Assembly (NCBI RefSeq): GCF_001667735.1
Contig: NZ_LZJN01000095.1
Location: 1-39,757 of the forward strand
DNA: 39,757 nt
Source of the DNA: Mycobacterium sp. E183
Lineage (GTDB): Bacteria; Actinomycetota; Actinomycetes; Mycobacteriales; Mycobacteriaceae
Reading direction: 5' to 3'
The notes under the pieces are model-generated. The model did not search any database, was not told where the DNA came from, and saw only the letters and a program-made list of their open reading frames with translations. Below are positions 1-7,269 of this stretch, in pieces (within the stretch, counting starts at the first letter, position 1; every line of letters begins with the position of its first letter). The translations under genes were made by a program, and so were the position numbers.

Positions 1-1084
1 GCCCAGCCAAACCCGTCAGGCCGGCGAGACCACCGGCCAGGGCGGGAACCACCAACGGAATCACCGACGCGGTCAGCAGCGGCACGATGACCGGGATCAG
101 CACGATCATCTGCTCGAGCAGCGTCTTGATCAGCGCGATGGTGTCGGTGATGATCGTGCCGATCGCTTCGATGGCGGTGAACAACAAGGTCCAGGCGATG
201 GTCGCGGGATTGCCCGAAGCGAACGCCGCGGCGAGGTCGGCCGCGATGAACGAGAAGGTCTGCGCCAGATAGGCGAAGTACGAGCCGAAATCCATCGGAT
301 AGCCCAGGGCGAACGCGATGTTGAACGGGTTGAGGAAGCTCAGCGGATTGCCGAGGACGGGCAGCCACGGGTCGAACCCCGAGAACAGCGTTTTGAAGAA
401 CGGGTTGTTCATCAGCAGATCGATGAACGGCTGGATGAACCTGTTGTAGAAGTCGATGAAGCCGATCCGCTCCAGCCAGTCGAGCACCTCGTTCTGCCGG
501 TCGGGTGGCAGCGGCGACACGGAGGAAGCGGCCGCCGGCGTGTTGGCGGCCATGACTTGGGGGGCCGGCGTCGTTTCCGGGGCGGCGGCTACCGCAGCGG
601 CGGCGGTGCCCTCGTAGGCGCTCATCACGGTGGCGGCCTGTGTCCACATCCGGGCGTAGTCGGCCTCATTGAGCGCGATCGGGACGGTGTTCAGGCCGAA
701 GAAATTCGTCGCCACCAGCACGGCGTGGGTGGCGTGGTTGGCGGCCAGCTCGGGCAGGCTCGGCATGGCGGCCAGCGCCGCGCAATAGGCGGCGGCCACC
801 GCTTGGTGCTGGGCGGCCATGGCCGCGCCGTCGGCGCCGGCGCGCGCCAGCCACGCGAGATACGGCGTGTGCGCGGCCAGGTAGGCATCCGCGGTCGGCC
901 CGTCCCAAGCCCCGGCCTGCACCGCGCCCAGTAGCGCGGTCAGCTCGGCGGCGGCCTGGCCGTACTCGGCGCTCAGCGAGCTCCAGGTCGCCGCGGCGGC
1001 CAGCAGCGGGCCCGGCCCGGGTCCGCCGCTGAGTAGCGCGGAGTGCACCTCGGGAGGGGAGGCCATCCAGATCGGGGCGGTCAT
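1..1084 (-). CDS. PPE family protein, PPE2-like (C-terminus beyond window)
   Basis: A PPE protein, of the mycobacterial family exported by type VII (ESX) systems or acting at the host interface. The start ATG is at 1084-1082, giving a protein that begins [18 protein letters not shown]. The PPE signature lies at residues 9-11, followed by the Gly-Pro-rich turn [13 protein letters not shown] and the helical PPE domain to about residue 165. A linker rich in Ala/Pro/Thr follows, then a hydrophobic second half with the segments FSGFDPWLP and [11 protein letters not shown]. From recall, these resemble M. tuberculosis PPE2 (Rv0256c) closely. Only 361 residues are visible, so the C-terminal part (in PPE2 a Pro-rich region with a basic nuclear-targeting stretch) cannot be judged. 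No PE partner or esx pair is visible. The 5' leader carries a cobalamin riboswitch, as PPE2 does. Family assignment is secure; orthology with PPE2 is likely but inferred. Confidence 0.9.
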   Translation of the reverse strand, partial: MTAPIWMASPPEVHSALLSGGPGPGPLLAAAATWSSLSAEYGQAAAELTALLGAVQAGAWDGPTADAYLAAHTPYLAWLARAGADGAAMAAQHQAVAAAYCAALAAMPSLPELAANHATHAVLVATNFFGLNTVPIALNEADYARMWTQAATVMSAYEGTAAAAVAAAPETTPAPQVMAANTPAAASSVSPLPPDRQNEVLDWLERIGFIDFYNRFIQPFIDLLMNNPFFKTLFSGFDPWLPVLGNPLSFLNPFNIAFALGYPMDFGSYFAYLAQTFSFIAADLAAAFASGNPATIAWTLLFTAIEAIGTIITDTIALIKTLLEQMIVLIPVIVPLLTASVIPLVVPALAGGLAGLTGLAG

Positions 1085-1261
1085 CGGCCGCCGCCTTGGG
1101 GAGTGGTCAAAGCCGTTGCCGCGCAGATCATGCGGGCGGGTCGGGTGTGAGCGTGGCGCCGGGGCGCTGAATCGGTGGTGGCGTCGACGGCCACCCATGC
1201 CTGGAGACGGGACATGGTGAGTGACAGCTCTCTCGGGGTGCACCGCCCCGGGTCGCAGGAC

Positions 1262-1425
1262 GCGATGACGCGAGTGTCCTGGCTCTCGGATCGCCGCTCG
1301 CCTCGCCTTCCAGCTTTTCAGCCGTGGCTCTTGAGGGTCGCTCCCCGATGACAGTGGCGGGACCGCGCCGGATTCGCACCGGCTTCCTGCATCGTCATCA
1401 CCTTACGGGTGACATTGTCGCATGG
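1262..1425 (-). promoter_or_regulatory. Cobalamin (B12) riboswitch upstream of the PPE gene
   Basis: Read on the minus strand, this leader has the conserved cobalamin aptamer blocks in the right order. The GGAAGCCGGTGCGAATCCGG stem-loop falls at about 1366-1385. The B12-box-like CGGTCCCGCCACTGT is at 1351-1365. A GCCACGG...GGAAGGCG element is at 1304-1328, and a GAGCCAGGA block (the AGTCAGGA-type element) at 1277-1285. The remaining ~180 nt to the PPE start would be the expression platform. It contains a short hairpin (CGGGG/CCCCG arms, 1234-1250) that could be part of a switch. Bounds are approximate because the P1 stem is not clear by eye. It lies between the stop of the PucR gene and the PPE start, and only the PPE gene is correctly oriented downstream. 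Confidence 0.9.
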
Positions 1426-1475
1426 GTCGCGACCGCAGGTTGGCAAACCCCGGCAAAGTCCTCGGCGAAACCGCG

Positions 1476-3053
1476 TCAGCCGCCTTCGGCTACTCGCAGT
1501 GCCAGCGAAAACAGCAGCCGCGCCTCGGGATCGGCCAGCGATGTGTCCAACAACTTCTCGATACGCCGGATGCGATAGCGAACCGTGTTGGGGTGCACCC
1601 GCAACTTCCGCGCGGCGGACGCGATATCGCCGAAACCGTCCAGATACACGCGCAGCGTCTCGGCCAGGACGGGATCGTCGGCCCGCAGGCCGACGATCCG
1701 CGGGTCGGTCAGGCGCCGCTCGCGACCGATCAGGGTGACGATCTCGTCGAGCAGGACGGTGGTGCGCGCCTCGGCCAGCGACGTCACCTGCGGAATCGAA
1801 ATGGGATGGCGCGCAGCGCTGTCCAGCACGCGGTCCAGCTCGGCGCGCGCGCCGGCGATTCCGGCGAGGCCGGCGACCGGTGCGGCGATGGCGGCCCGCA
1901 GCTGCACCCCGAGCTCCGTGCGCATTGCCGCGACGGTGCCGCGCACCCACGAGGACACGGCGCGGGCCTGCGTCTGGGGCAGCAGGACGTAGATGCGCGA
2001 CCCGCGAGAGGCCACCTGGGCGTCCCGGCGAAAAGCGCTGGCGCTCAGCGCCATCACGTCGGCGAGCCGGACCTGCCGCGGTATGTCGTCCCCGGCGTCC
2101 CAGCCGATCAGCGCCGCGGTGTCGTCGGCGGCGAGGCCGAGTTCGCGGGCGACCGCATCCACGTCGGGTTCGCCGTCGACCAGGCCCAACAGCTGGTGCA
2201 CCCGCCGCGCGTGGGTGGACGGCCGGGCGGCCAACCGCGCCATGATGCGCGCGGCCAGCACCGCCGCGCCCCGCAAGATCTCCTCGGCGTCGTCGGCCAG
2301 GGGTTGGCTGCCCTGCTGCACCCAGATGGTGCCGGCGAACTCCGGCGGCCGCCGCGCGTCGGGTTGGTAGATCCCGACGGCAAGCCGGGGGCGCAGACCC
2401 AACTCCGGGCGCTCGGCCACTCGGACCACCCCGTCGCCGGCTCGCAGCGCGTCGAAAATGCCCCACTGGCCGATCCATTCGAGATGCTCGGGCGGCCCCG
2501 CCCTGCCCAGGATGGACAGCCGGCGCAGCTCGTCGGCTTCGTCGTTGGAGGCCGAATACGCCAACACGTGCGACTGGGCATTCTCGATGCTGACCATGCC
2601 GTGGATGCGGTCGGCCAGCGACTGCGCCAAGCCGAACAGGTCGGTGCCCGAGTCCTCCGCCGCGTCCGCGCGGTCGCCGTGGTGCGCCAGCACGTGATTG
2701 ACCAACTGATAGAGCCGCTCCCAGCGCGCCCGCGGCTCGACGGCCACCACCGCCGCCCCCGCCCCGACCGCCGCGCCCACCAACGCGGTCGACGGCTCCT
2801 TCGCGAAGATCGCCGCCGGCACGCGCTCGCGCGCCTGCTTGGCGATCCACCGCAGCGCCTCGTCGTCGGCGACCCCCAGCAGGAAGAACACGTCGGCCGA
2901 GCCCGCGGCCGCCGCCAACCCCAGCCGCACGTCGTCGCTGTCGATCAGCGCCGCCGAGCCGACCGCAAGGTCCAAGCCCCGCGGCGCCTCCACCAGGCTG
3001 ACCAGGGTCGCGTCCAGCGCCAGCAGCAGCTGCCCCAGACCCACACCCGCCAT
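1476..3053 (-). CDS. PucR-family transcriptional regulator of proline utilisation (Rv1186c-like)
   Basis: A 525-residue protein with a C-terminal PucR/CdaR-type helix-turn-helix near residues 468-500 (GDIASAARKLRVHPNTVRYR, then the recognition-helix continuation IRRIEKLL). A GGDEF-like/PucR middle region precedes it, and the N-terminal half probably senses a ligand. Length and position match M. tuberculosis Rv1186c, which lies next to and divergent from the proline catabolism genes and is regarded as their regulator. The start ATG is at 3053-3051. A TACGAT -10 hexamer lies 6 nt upstream, so the message is probably leaderless. The gene is divergent from rocA across 81 bp that carry two copies of an 11-bp repeat. 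One copy overlaps this start codon and -10, so autoregulation is plausible. The inducer (proline or P5C) is inference. Confidence 0.88.
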   Translation of the reverse strand: MAGVGLGQLLLALDATLVSLVEAPRGLDLAVGSAALIDSDDVRLGLAAAAGSADVFFLLGVADDEALRWIAKQARERVPAAIFAKEPSTALVGAAVGAGAAVVAVEPRARWERLYQLVNHVLAHHGDRADAAEDSGTDLFGLAQSLADRIHGMVSIENAQSHVLAYSASNDEADELRRLSILGRAGPPEHLEWIGQWGIFDALRAGDGVVRVAERPELGLRPRLAVGIYQPDARRPPEFAGTIWVQQGSQPLADDAEEILRGAAVLAARIMARLAARPSTHARRVHQLLGLVDGEPDVDAVARELGLAADDTAALIGWDAGDDIPRQVRLADVMALSASAFRRDAQVASRGSRIYVLLPQTQARAVSSWVRGTVAAMRTELGVQLRAAIAAPVAGLAGIAGARAELDRVLDSAARHPISIPQVTSLAEARTTVLLDEIVTLIGRERRLTDPRIVGLRADDPVLAETLRVYLDGFGDIASAARKLRVHPNTVRYRIRRIEKLLDTSLADPEARLLFSLALRVAEGG

Positions 3054-3095
3054 TGTCCGATCGTACTACCGCAACGGCACTATCTTGTCCGATCG
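3053..3095. promoter_or_regulatory. Direct repeat TTGTCCGATCG x2, candidate regulator operator
   Basis: The 11-mer TTGTCCGATCG occurs at 3053-3063 and again, identical, at 3085-3095. The start-to-start spacing is 32 bp, about three helical turns, so both copies face the same side of the DNA. The first covers the regulator's start codon and -10, and the second falls at the regulator's -35 position. The location between a PucR-type regulator and its likely target rocA makes it a good operator candidate. Binding is not demonstrated by the sequence. Confidence 0.55.
3060..3065 (-). promoter_or_regulatory. -10 hexamer of the PucR regulator gene
   Basis: TACGAT on the minus strand, 6 nt before the ATG at 3053. 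At that spacing transcription would start at or next to the start codon (leaderless). It overlaps the first 11-bp repeat. Confidence 0.5.
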
Positions 3096-3134
3096 GCTAA
3101 CTCGGGGAGTCGGCACGGCGAGGATCCTGGCAAC

Positions 3135-4766
3135 ATGGACGCGATCACCGAGGTGCCGTTGCCGGCCAACGAGCCGGTCCATGACTATGCGCCGAACTCG
3201 CCCGAACGCGGCCGGTTGCGCGGCGAATTGGCCGCGCTCGCCGACCAGCCCATCGACCTCCCGCACGTCATCGGCGGCAGACACCGGATGGGCGACGGTG
3301 ACCGCGTCGACGTCGTTGCGCCACACCGTCATTCCGCCAGGTTGGGCACCCTGACGAACGCCGGCCACGCCGAGGCGGTAGCGGCGATCGACGCCGCCAC
3401 CGCCGCCAAGCACACTTGGGCGGCAATGCCTTTCGACGAGCGCGCGGCCGTGTTCTTGCGGGCCGCCGATCTGCTCGCCGGGCCGTGGCGGGAGAAGATC
3501 GCCGCGGCGACGATGCTCGGCCAGTCAAAATCCGCCTACCAGGCCGAAATCGACTCGCCCTGCGAGCAGATCGACTTCTGGCGCTTCAACGTGGCCTTCG
3601 CGCGCCAGATCCTGGCGCAGCAGCCGATCAGCGGACCCGGGGAATGGAACCGCAGCGACTATCGCCCGCTCGACGGCTTCGTCTATGCCATCACGCCGTT
3701 CAATTTCACCTCGATCGCCGGCAACCTGCCGACCGCGCCGGCGCTGATGGGCAACACGGTGGTGTGGAAGCCGTCGATCACCCAGACGCTGTCGGCCTAT
3801 CTGACCATGCAGCTGCTCGAGACGGCCGGGTTGCCGCCCGGCGTGATCAACCTCGTCGCCGGTGACGGCTTCGCCGTCTCCGAGGTCGCGCTGGCCGACC
3901 CGCGGCTGGCCGGCATCCACTTCACCGGTTCGACGGCCACCTTCCAGCACCTGTGGCAGCAAGTGGGCGCCAACATCGGCCGCTACCACAGTTATCCGCG
4001 ACTGGTGGGCGAGACCGGCGGCAAGGATTTCGTGGTGGCGCACCCCTCGGCGCAGCCGGATGTGTTGCGCACCGCGCTGATTCGCGGTGCGTTCGACTAC
4101 CAGGGGCAGAAATGCTCGGCGGCGTCGCGGGCGTTCGTCCCGCATTCGGTGTGGCGGCGGATGGGCGACGAATTCCTGGGCGAGTCGGCCGCGCTGCGCT
4201 ACGGCGACATCACCGACCTGACCAACTACGGCGGCGCACTGATCGACCGGCGGGCGTTCACCAAGAACGTCGACGCCATCGAGCGGGCGAAGAGCGCCGC
4301 CCACGTCACCATCGCGGTGGGCGGCGAATACGACGACAGCGTCGGCTATTTCGTGCGCCCCACGGTGCTGCTCTCCGACGACCCCACCGACGAGTCGTTC
4401 GCCACCGAGTACTTCGGTCCGCTGCTGTCGCTGCACGTATACCCCGACGACGACTACGAACGAATCCTCGATGTCATCGACACCGGTTCGCGGTACGCGC
4501 TGACCGGTGCGGTCATCGCCGACGACCGCGACGCCGTGCTGACCGCGCAGGAGCGCCTGCGCTTCGCCGCCGGAAACTTCTACGTCAACGACAAGCCCAC
4601 GGGCGCGGTCGTCGGGCGCCAGCCGTTTGGCGGCTCGCGCGGTTCGGGCACCAACGACAAGGCCGGGTCGGTGCTGAACCTGCTGCGGTGGACCTCGGCC
4701 CGCACCCTCAAGGAGACGTTCGTCCCGGCGACCCAGCACACGTATCCGCACATGGCGGCCGACTGA
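3135..4766 (+). CDS. rocA: 1-pyrroline-5-carboxylate dehydrogenase
   Basis: The enzyme (PruA/RocA, Rv1187-like) oxidises glutamate-gamma-semialdehyde/P5C to glutamate with NAD+, the second step of proline catabolism. The 543-residue product has the aldehyde dehydrogenase fold. It shows the nucleotide-binding ITPFNFTSIAGNLP segment near 175, FTGS near 265, the Glu-containing VGETGGKD near 290, and the catalytic cysteine at about residue 327 in GQKCSAASR. The C-terminal NFYVNDKPTGAVVGRQPFGG motif is typical of P5C dehydrogenases. The start chosen is ATG 3135 with GAGGA about ten bases upstream. The reading frame stays open far upstream, but that part lies opposite the PucR gene. The stop overlaps the pruB start (TGATG), indicating translational coupling, so the two enzymes form one operon channelling the reactive intermediate. 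Confidence 0.95.
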   Translation: MDAITEVPLPANEPVHDYAPNSPERGRLRGELAALADQPIDLPHVIGGRHRMGDGDRVDVVAPHRHSARLGTLTNAGHAEAVAAIDAATAAKHTWAAMPFDERAAVFLRAADLLAGPWREKIAAATMLGQSKSAYQAEIDSPCEQIDFWRFNVAFARQILAQQPISGPGEWNRSDYRPLDGFVYAITPFNFTSIAGNLPTAPALMGNTVVWKPSITQTLSAYLTMQLLETAGLPPGVINLVAGDGFAVSEVALADPRLAGIHFTGSTATFQHLWQQVGANIGRYHSYPRLVGETGGKDFVVAHPSAQPDVLRTALIRGAFDYQGQKCSAASRAFVPHSVWRRMGDEFLGESAALRYGDITDLTNYGGALIDRRAFTKNVDAIERAKSAAHVTIAVGGEYDDSVGYFVRPTVLLSDDPTDESFATEYFGPLLSLHVYPDDDYERILDVIDTGSRYALTGAVIADDRDAVLTAQERLRFAAGNFYVNDKPTGAVVGRQPFGGSRGSGTNDKAGSVLNLLRWTSARTLKETFVPATQHTYPHMAAD

Positions 4767-5728
4767 TGCCGGGGCTGTTCGCCAGCACGCTGCGGCCGGC
4801 GATCATGGCCGCCAGCCGGCGATCGGGATTGCGGCGCGCCGCCGAAGGGCTGCCGGTGGCCCGCCGCGTGGTGCATCGCTTCGTGCCTGGCGAGACGATA
4901 GGGAGCGCGCTGGACAGCGTTGCGGCGCTGCGCGCTTCGGGCCGCTTGGTCAGCATCGACTATCTGGGTGAGGACGTGACCGACGCCGCCGACGCCGACG
5001 CGGCGGTGCGGGTCTACCTCGATCTGATCGACCGCCTGGGGCGCTTGGACGACGGCGGACCCGTTCGGCCGCTCGAGGTGTCGCTGAAGTTGTCGGCGCT
5101 GGGGCAGGCGCTGGGGCGCGACGGTGAGAAGGTCGCCCGGGAGAACGCCCACGCGATTTGCGAGGCGGCGCGGCGGGCCGGCGTGTGGGTCACGGTGGAC
5201 GCCGAAGACCACACCACGACGGATTCGACGCTGTCGATCGTGCGCGATCTGCGGCTCGACTTTCCCTGGCTGGGCCTGGCTTTGCAGGCCTACCTGCGGC
5301 GCACCCTCGCCGACTGTGCCGAATTTGCGGCGACGGGAGCCCGAATTCGGTTGTGCAAGGGCGCCTACGACGAACCGGCGGCGGTCGCCCATCGCGACCC
5401 CGCCGCCGTGATGGAGGCCTACCTGCGCTGCCTGCGGGTGCTGATGGCCGGCTCGGGCTACCCGATGGTGGCCAGCCACGACCCGGCCATCATCGAGGCG
5501 GTGCCCGCGCTGGCGCGCGAAGCGGGCCGCTCCGCAGCCGATTTCGAGCATCAGATGCTTTACGGCATCCGTGATCTCGAGCAGCGCCGGCTTTCGGAAG
5601 CGGGAAACCAGGTCCGCGTGTACGTGCCGTTCGGCACCCAGTGGTACGGCTACTTCATGCGCCGGCTGGCCGAGCGGCCCGCCAACCTGACGTTCTTTCT
5701 GCGGGCTCTGGCGCAGCGCGGGCATTGA
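4766..5728 (+). CDS. pruB: Proline dehydrogenase
   Basis: A monofunctional proline dehydrogenase (Rv1188-like, 320 residues). This FAD enzyme oxidises proline to P5C and passes electrons to the respiratory quinone pool. It has the expected TIM-barrel strands, with SLKLSALGQ near 110, WVTVDAEDHTTTDST near 140, RLCKGAYDEP near 200, and the C-terminal YGYFMRRLAERP helix. That helix holds the YxxxRRxxE residues which bind the proline carboxylate. The ATG overlaps the rocA stop by one base, so expression is coupled. The short N-terminal arm matches actinobacterial monofunctional enzymes rather than the long PutA fusion. After the stop come about 110 bp of intergenic sequence containing one copy of a ~41-bp repeat. 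Confidence 0.94.
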   Translation: MPGLFASTLRPAIMAASRRSGLRRAAEGLPVARRVVHRFVPGETIGSALDSVAALRASGRLVSIDYLGEDVTDAADADAAVRVYLDLIDRLGRLDDGGPVRPLEVSLKLSALGQALGRDGEKVARENAHAICEAARRAGVWVTVDAEDHTTTDSTLSIVRDLRLDFPWLGLALQAYLRRTLADCAEFAATGARIRLCKGAYDEPAAVAHRDPAAVMEAYLRCLRVLMAGSGYPMVASHDPAIIEAVPALAREAGRSAADFEHQMLYGIRDLEQRRLSEAGNQVRVYVPFGTQWYGYFMRRLAERPANLTFFLRALAQRGH

Positions 5729-5765
5729 GTGTGCGTCGAGGGCTTCGAGCGTGCCGGCTGGGCGA

Positions 5766-5806
5766 CGACACGCCGACGGTCACCGCCCTGACCGCACGGT
5801 CAAAGC
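5766..5806. repeat. Imperfect ~41-bp repeat, copy 1 (5' of MBL gene)
   Basis: Begins CGACACGCCGACGGTCACCG and ends GGTCAAAGC. A similar copy lies at 6601-6642. The first 22 bases differ at one position and the remainder is more diverged, with one indel. The two copies flank the metallo-beta-lactamase-fold gene. Confidence 0.6.
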
Positions 5807-5826
5807 CCACAGCGCACCAACGGGCG

Positions 5827-5832
5827 TAGCCT
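5827..5832 (+). promoter_or_regulatory. -10 hexamer of the MBL-fold hydrolase gene
   Basis: TAGCCT, 7 nt before ATG 5840. This spacing predicts a leaderless transcript. Confidence 0.45.
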
Positions 5833-5839
5833 TTCGGCC

Positions 5840-6586
5840 ATGAGCCTGGTCATCGAGGAGATGCCCGATCTCGGTATCACCCGGGTCTCGCGCTGGGTCT
5901 TCAACTGCTACGTCCTGCGCGGCGGCGACGGCGCGGTGGTGGTCGACGCCGGATTGCCCCGGGTCGCCAGCGATCTGGCGGGGATGCTGAATCGGCTCGG
6001 CGGCACGGTGCACGCGGTGGTGGCGACGCATGGACACAGCGACCACGTCGCCGGCGCCGCCGAACTGGCCGCCCGCTATCCAGCCCCCATCTGGTTGCCC
6101 GCCCGCACGCTTACCTACCTCGACGGGGCGAAGCCGCGCACGCCGACTATCGGCCGGGCCGCGAGCATCTGGCCCACCCTGATCGATCAGCCACTCGATC
6201 GCGTCGGCTTCAGCGGGTTCCTGGGCGGCGCTCGGCTGGCGGGGTACGGCACGCCGGCCGGCATGCGCTGGACGGGGGCGTCGCCCCGCGGCGGGCTGAC
6301 CGACGGCCAGTCGCTGCCCGGCGCGCCGGAGTGGACCGTCATCAACGCGGGCGGTCACACCGACGACAGCATCGCGCTGTGGAACCCGACGACGCGCACG
6401 CTGCTCTCGGGTGACGCCGTGCTGACCGTGCGCGGCAAGGTTTGGCACACGCCGGAAATCGTCGACGCGGCCAGCGCCGCCGCCACGCGAAAGCGCTTGG
6501 AAGAGTTGCCGGTTGCGCATCTTTTGCCGGGCCACGGGCGACCGGTTCATGCCGCGGAAACCGTGTGGCCGCAACAGCGTCGTTGA
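5840..6586 (+). CDS. Metallo-beta-lactamase-fold hydrolase
   Basis: A 248-residue hydrolase of the metallo-beta-lactamase superfamily. The zinc motif HxHxDH is present as THGHSDH (His64, His66, Asp68, His69). Further ligand motifs follow in order: GGHTDDS near 175, the bridging Asp in SGDAVL near 193, and the terminal LLPGHGRPV near 235. The substrate cannot be read from the sequence. Family members hydrolyse thioesters such as glutathione or CoA esters, lactones or cyclic phosphates. It is monocistronic with its own -10, between pruB and the convergent TetR gene, and is flanked by two copies of an imperfect repeat. It marks the left edge of the accessory segment relative to the M. tuberculosis map, where sigI would follow the proline genes. 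Confidence 0.85.
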   Translation: MSLVIEEMPDLGITRVSRWVFNCYVLRGGDGAVVVDAGLPRVASDLAGMLNRLGGTVHAVVATHGHSDHVAGAAELAARYPAPIWLPARTLTYLDGAKPRTPTIGRAASIWPTLIDQPLDRVGFSGFLGGARLAGYGTPAGMRWTGASPRGGLTDGQSLPGAPEWTVINAGGHTDDSIALWNPTTRTLLSGDAVLTVRGKVWHTPEIVDAASAAATRKRLEELPVAHLLPGHGRPVHAAETVWPQQRR

Positions 6587-6605
6587 TGTCGCCAGGGTGG
6601 CGACA
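6587..6605. terminator. Hairpin between convergent MBL and TetR genes
   Basis: TGTCGCCA-GGG-TGGCGACA: perfect 8-bp arms with a 3-nt loop, starting immediately after the MBL stop codon. There is no U-tract, as is usual in mycobacteria. It is a plausible terminator for the MBL transcript. Confidence 0.55.
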
Positions 6606-6642
6606 CGCCGACAGTCACCGCCCCGGACGCACAGCTCAAAGC
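6601..6642. repeat. Imperfect ~42-bp repeat, copy 2 (3' of MBL gene)
   Basis: Begins CGACACGCCGACAGTCACCG and ends GCTCAAAGC. It pairs with the copy at 5766-5806, in the same orientation, and overlaps the right arm of the hairpin at 6587-6605. Confidence 0.6.
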
Positions 6643-6652
6643 TGGGGAGCCG

Positions 6653-7258
6653 CTAGCCGCGGCGCGGCCGCGGCCGGTCGCCCGCGAAGCCACGCACCAC
6701 GTGCGCGCGCGCGAACTCGGCCGCCACCTCGGGATCGTCCATGTCGCGCATCGAGGACGGCGTGCTGAAGAGCGAGAACAGGATGCGCGCAAACCATTCC
6801 GCGGCGGCCTCGACGTCGAGGTCCTTGCGCACCTCGCCGGTGAGCCGCGCGGCCGACAGGTAGGGCGCGAAGAAGTCGACGCACTCACGCAGCAGCACGG
6901 CCGCGTCCTTGGTCAGCAACAGGCTGACCGCGTCCTCGTCGAAGTACTTCTCGGACGCGATGGACCGCCGCGCCTGGGTTACGAAAACCGCTGCCTGGCT
7001 GAGCTTTTCCTCGAGTGAACCGCCCCGGTCCATGGCCTTTGACATCTCCCGATAGAACCGCTCGGAGGCGTGTTCGGCGCACGCCTCGATGATCGCGGCC
7101 TTGTCGCTGAAGTACTCGTAGATGGTGCTGCGGGAAACGCCTGCCGTCCTGGCGATGTCTACTATCGTCGCCTTCTGCAGTCCCTGTTTGCCGAAACAGG
7201 CGTACGCGGATTCCACGATCAGCTCGCGGGTTTCGATGGCCTGTGCCGCTTCCCTCAT
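6653..7258 (-). CDS. TetR-family transcriptional regulator
   Basis: A 201-residue regulator with a TetR N-terminal HTH at about residues 30-60 (ATIVDIARTAGVSRSTIYEY, then FSDKAAIIEACAEHA). A divergent all-helical ligand-binding domain follows and ends in a basic RPRPRRG tail. The start is ATG 7258, 11 nt after the stop of the aldolase gene, with purine-rich GAGGAT before it. The frame is open further upstream, but that part lies opposite or inside the aldolase gene and has no HTH relation. As the last gene of the minus-strand operon it probably senses an acyl-CoA or pathway intermediate and controls the operon and/or the divergent aldehyde dehydrogenase. The candidate operator region is 9981-10341. 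The effector is unknown. Confidence 0.85.
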   Translation of the reverse strand: MREAAQAIETRELIVESAYACFGKQGLQKATIVDIARTAGVSRSTIYEYFSDKAAIIEACAEHASERFYREMSKAMDRGGSLEEKLSQAAVFVTQARRSIASEKYFDEDAVSLLLTKDAAVLLRECVDFFAPYLSAARLTGEVRKDLDVEAAAEWFARILFSLFSTPSSMRDMDDPEVAAEFARAHVVRGFAGDRPRPRRG

Positions 7259-7269
7259 CACGACATCCT

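Noticed and set aside
1360..1390. Possible tRNA T-arm (GGATTCGCACC)
   Set aside because: Read on the minus strand it is the conserved stem-loop of the cobalamin aptamer; no acceptor stem or anticodon arm is present.
1422..3134. Long plus-strand open frame continuing upstream of rocA
   Set aside because: It lies opposite the PucR gene, has the Arg/Gly/His-rich look of antisense frames in GC-rich DNA, and rocA similarity starts only at 3135.
3525..5725. Long minus-strand frames opposite rocA and pruB
   Set aside because: Antisense shadows with no recognisable motif; both sense genes are complete with catalytic residues.
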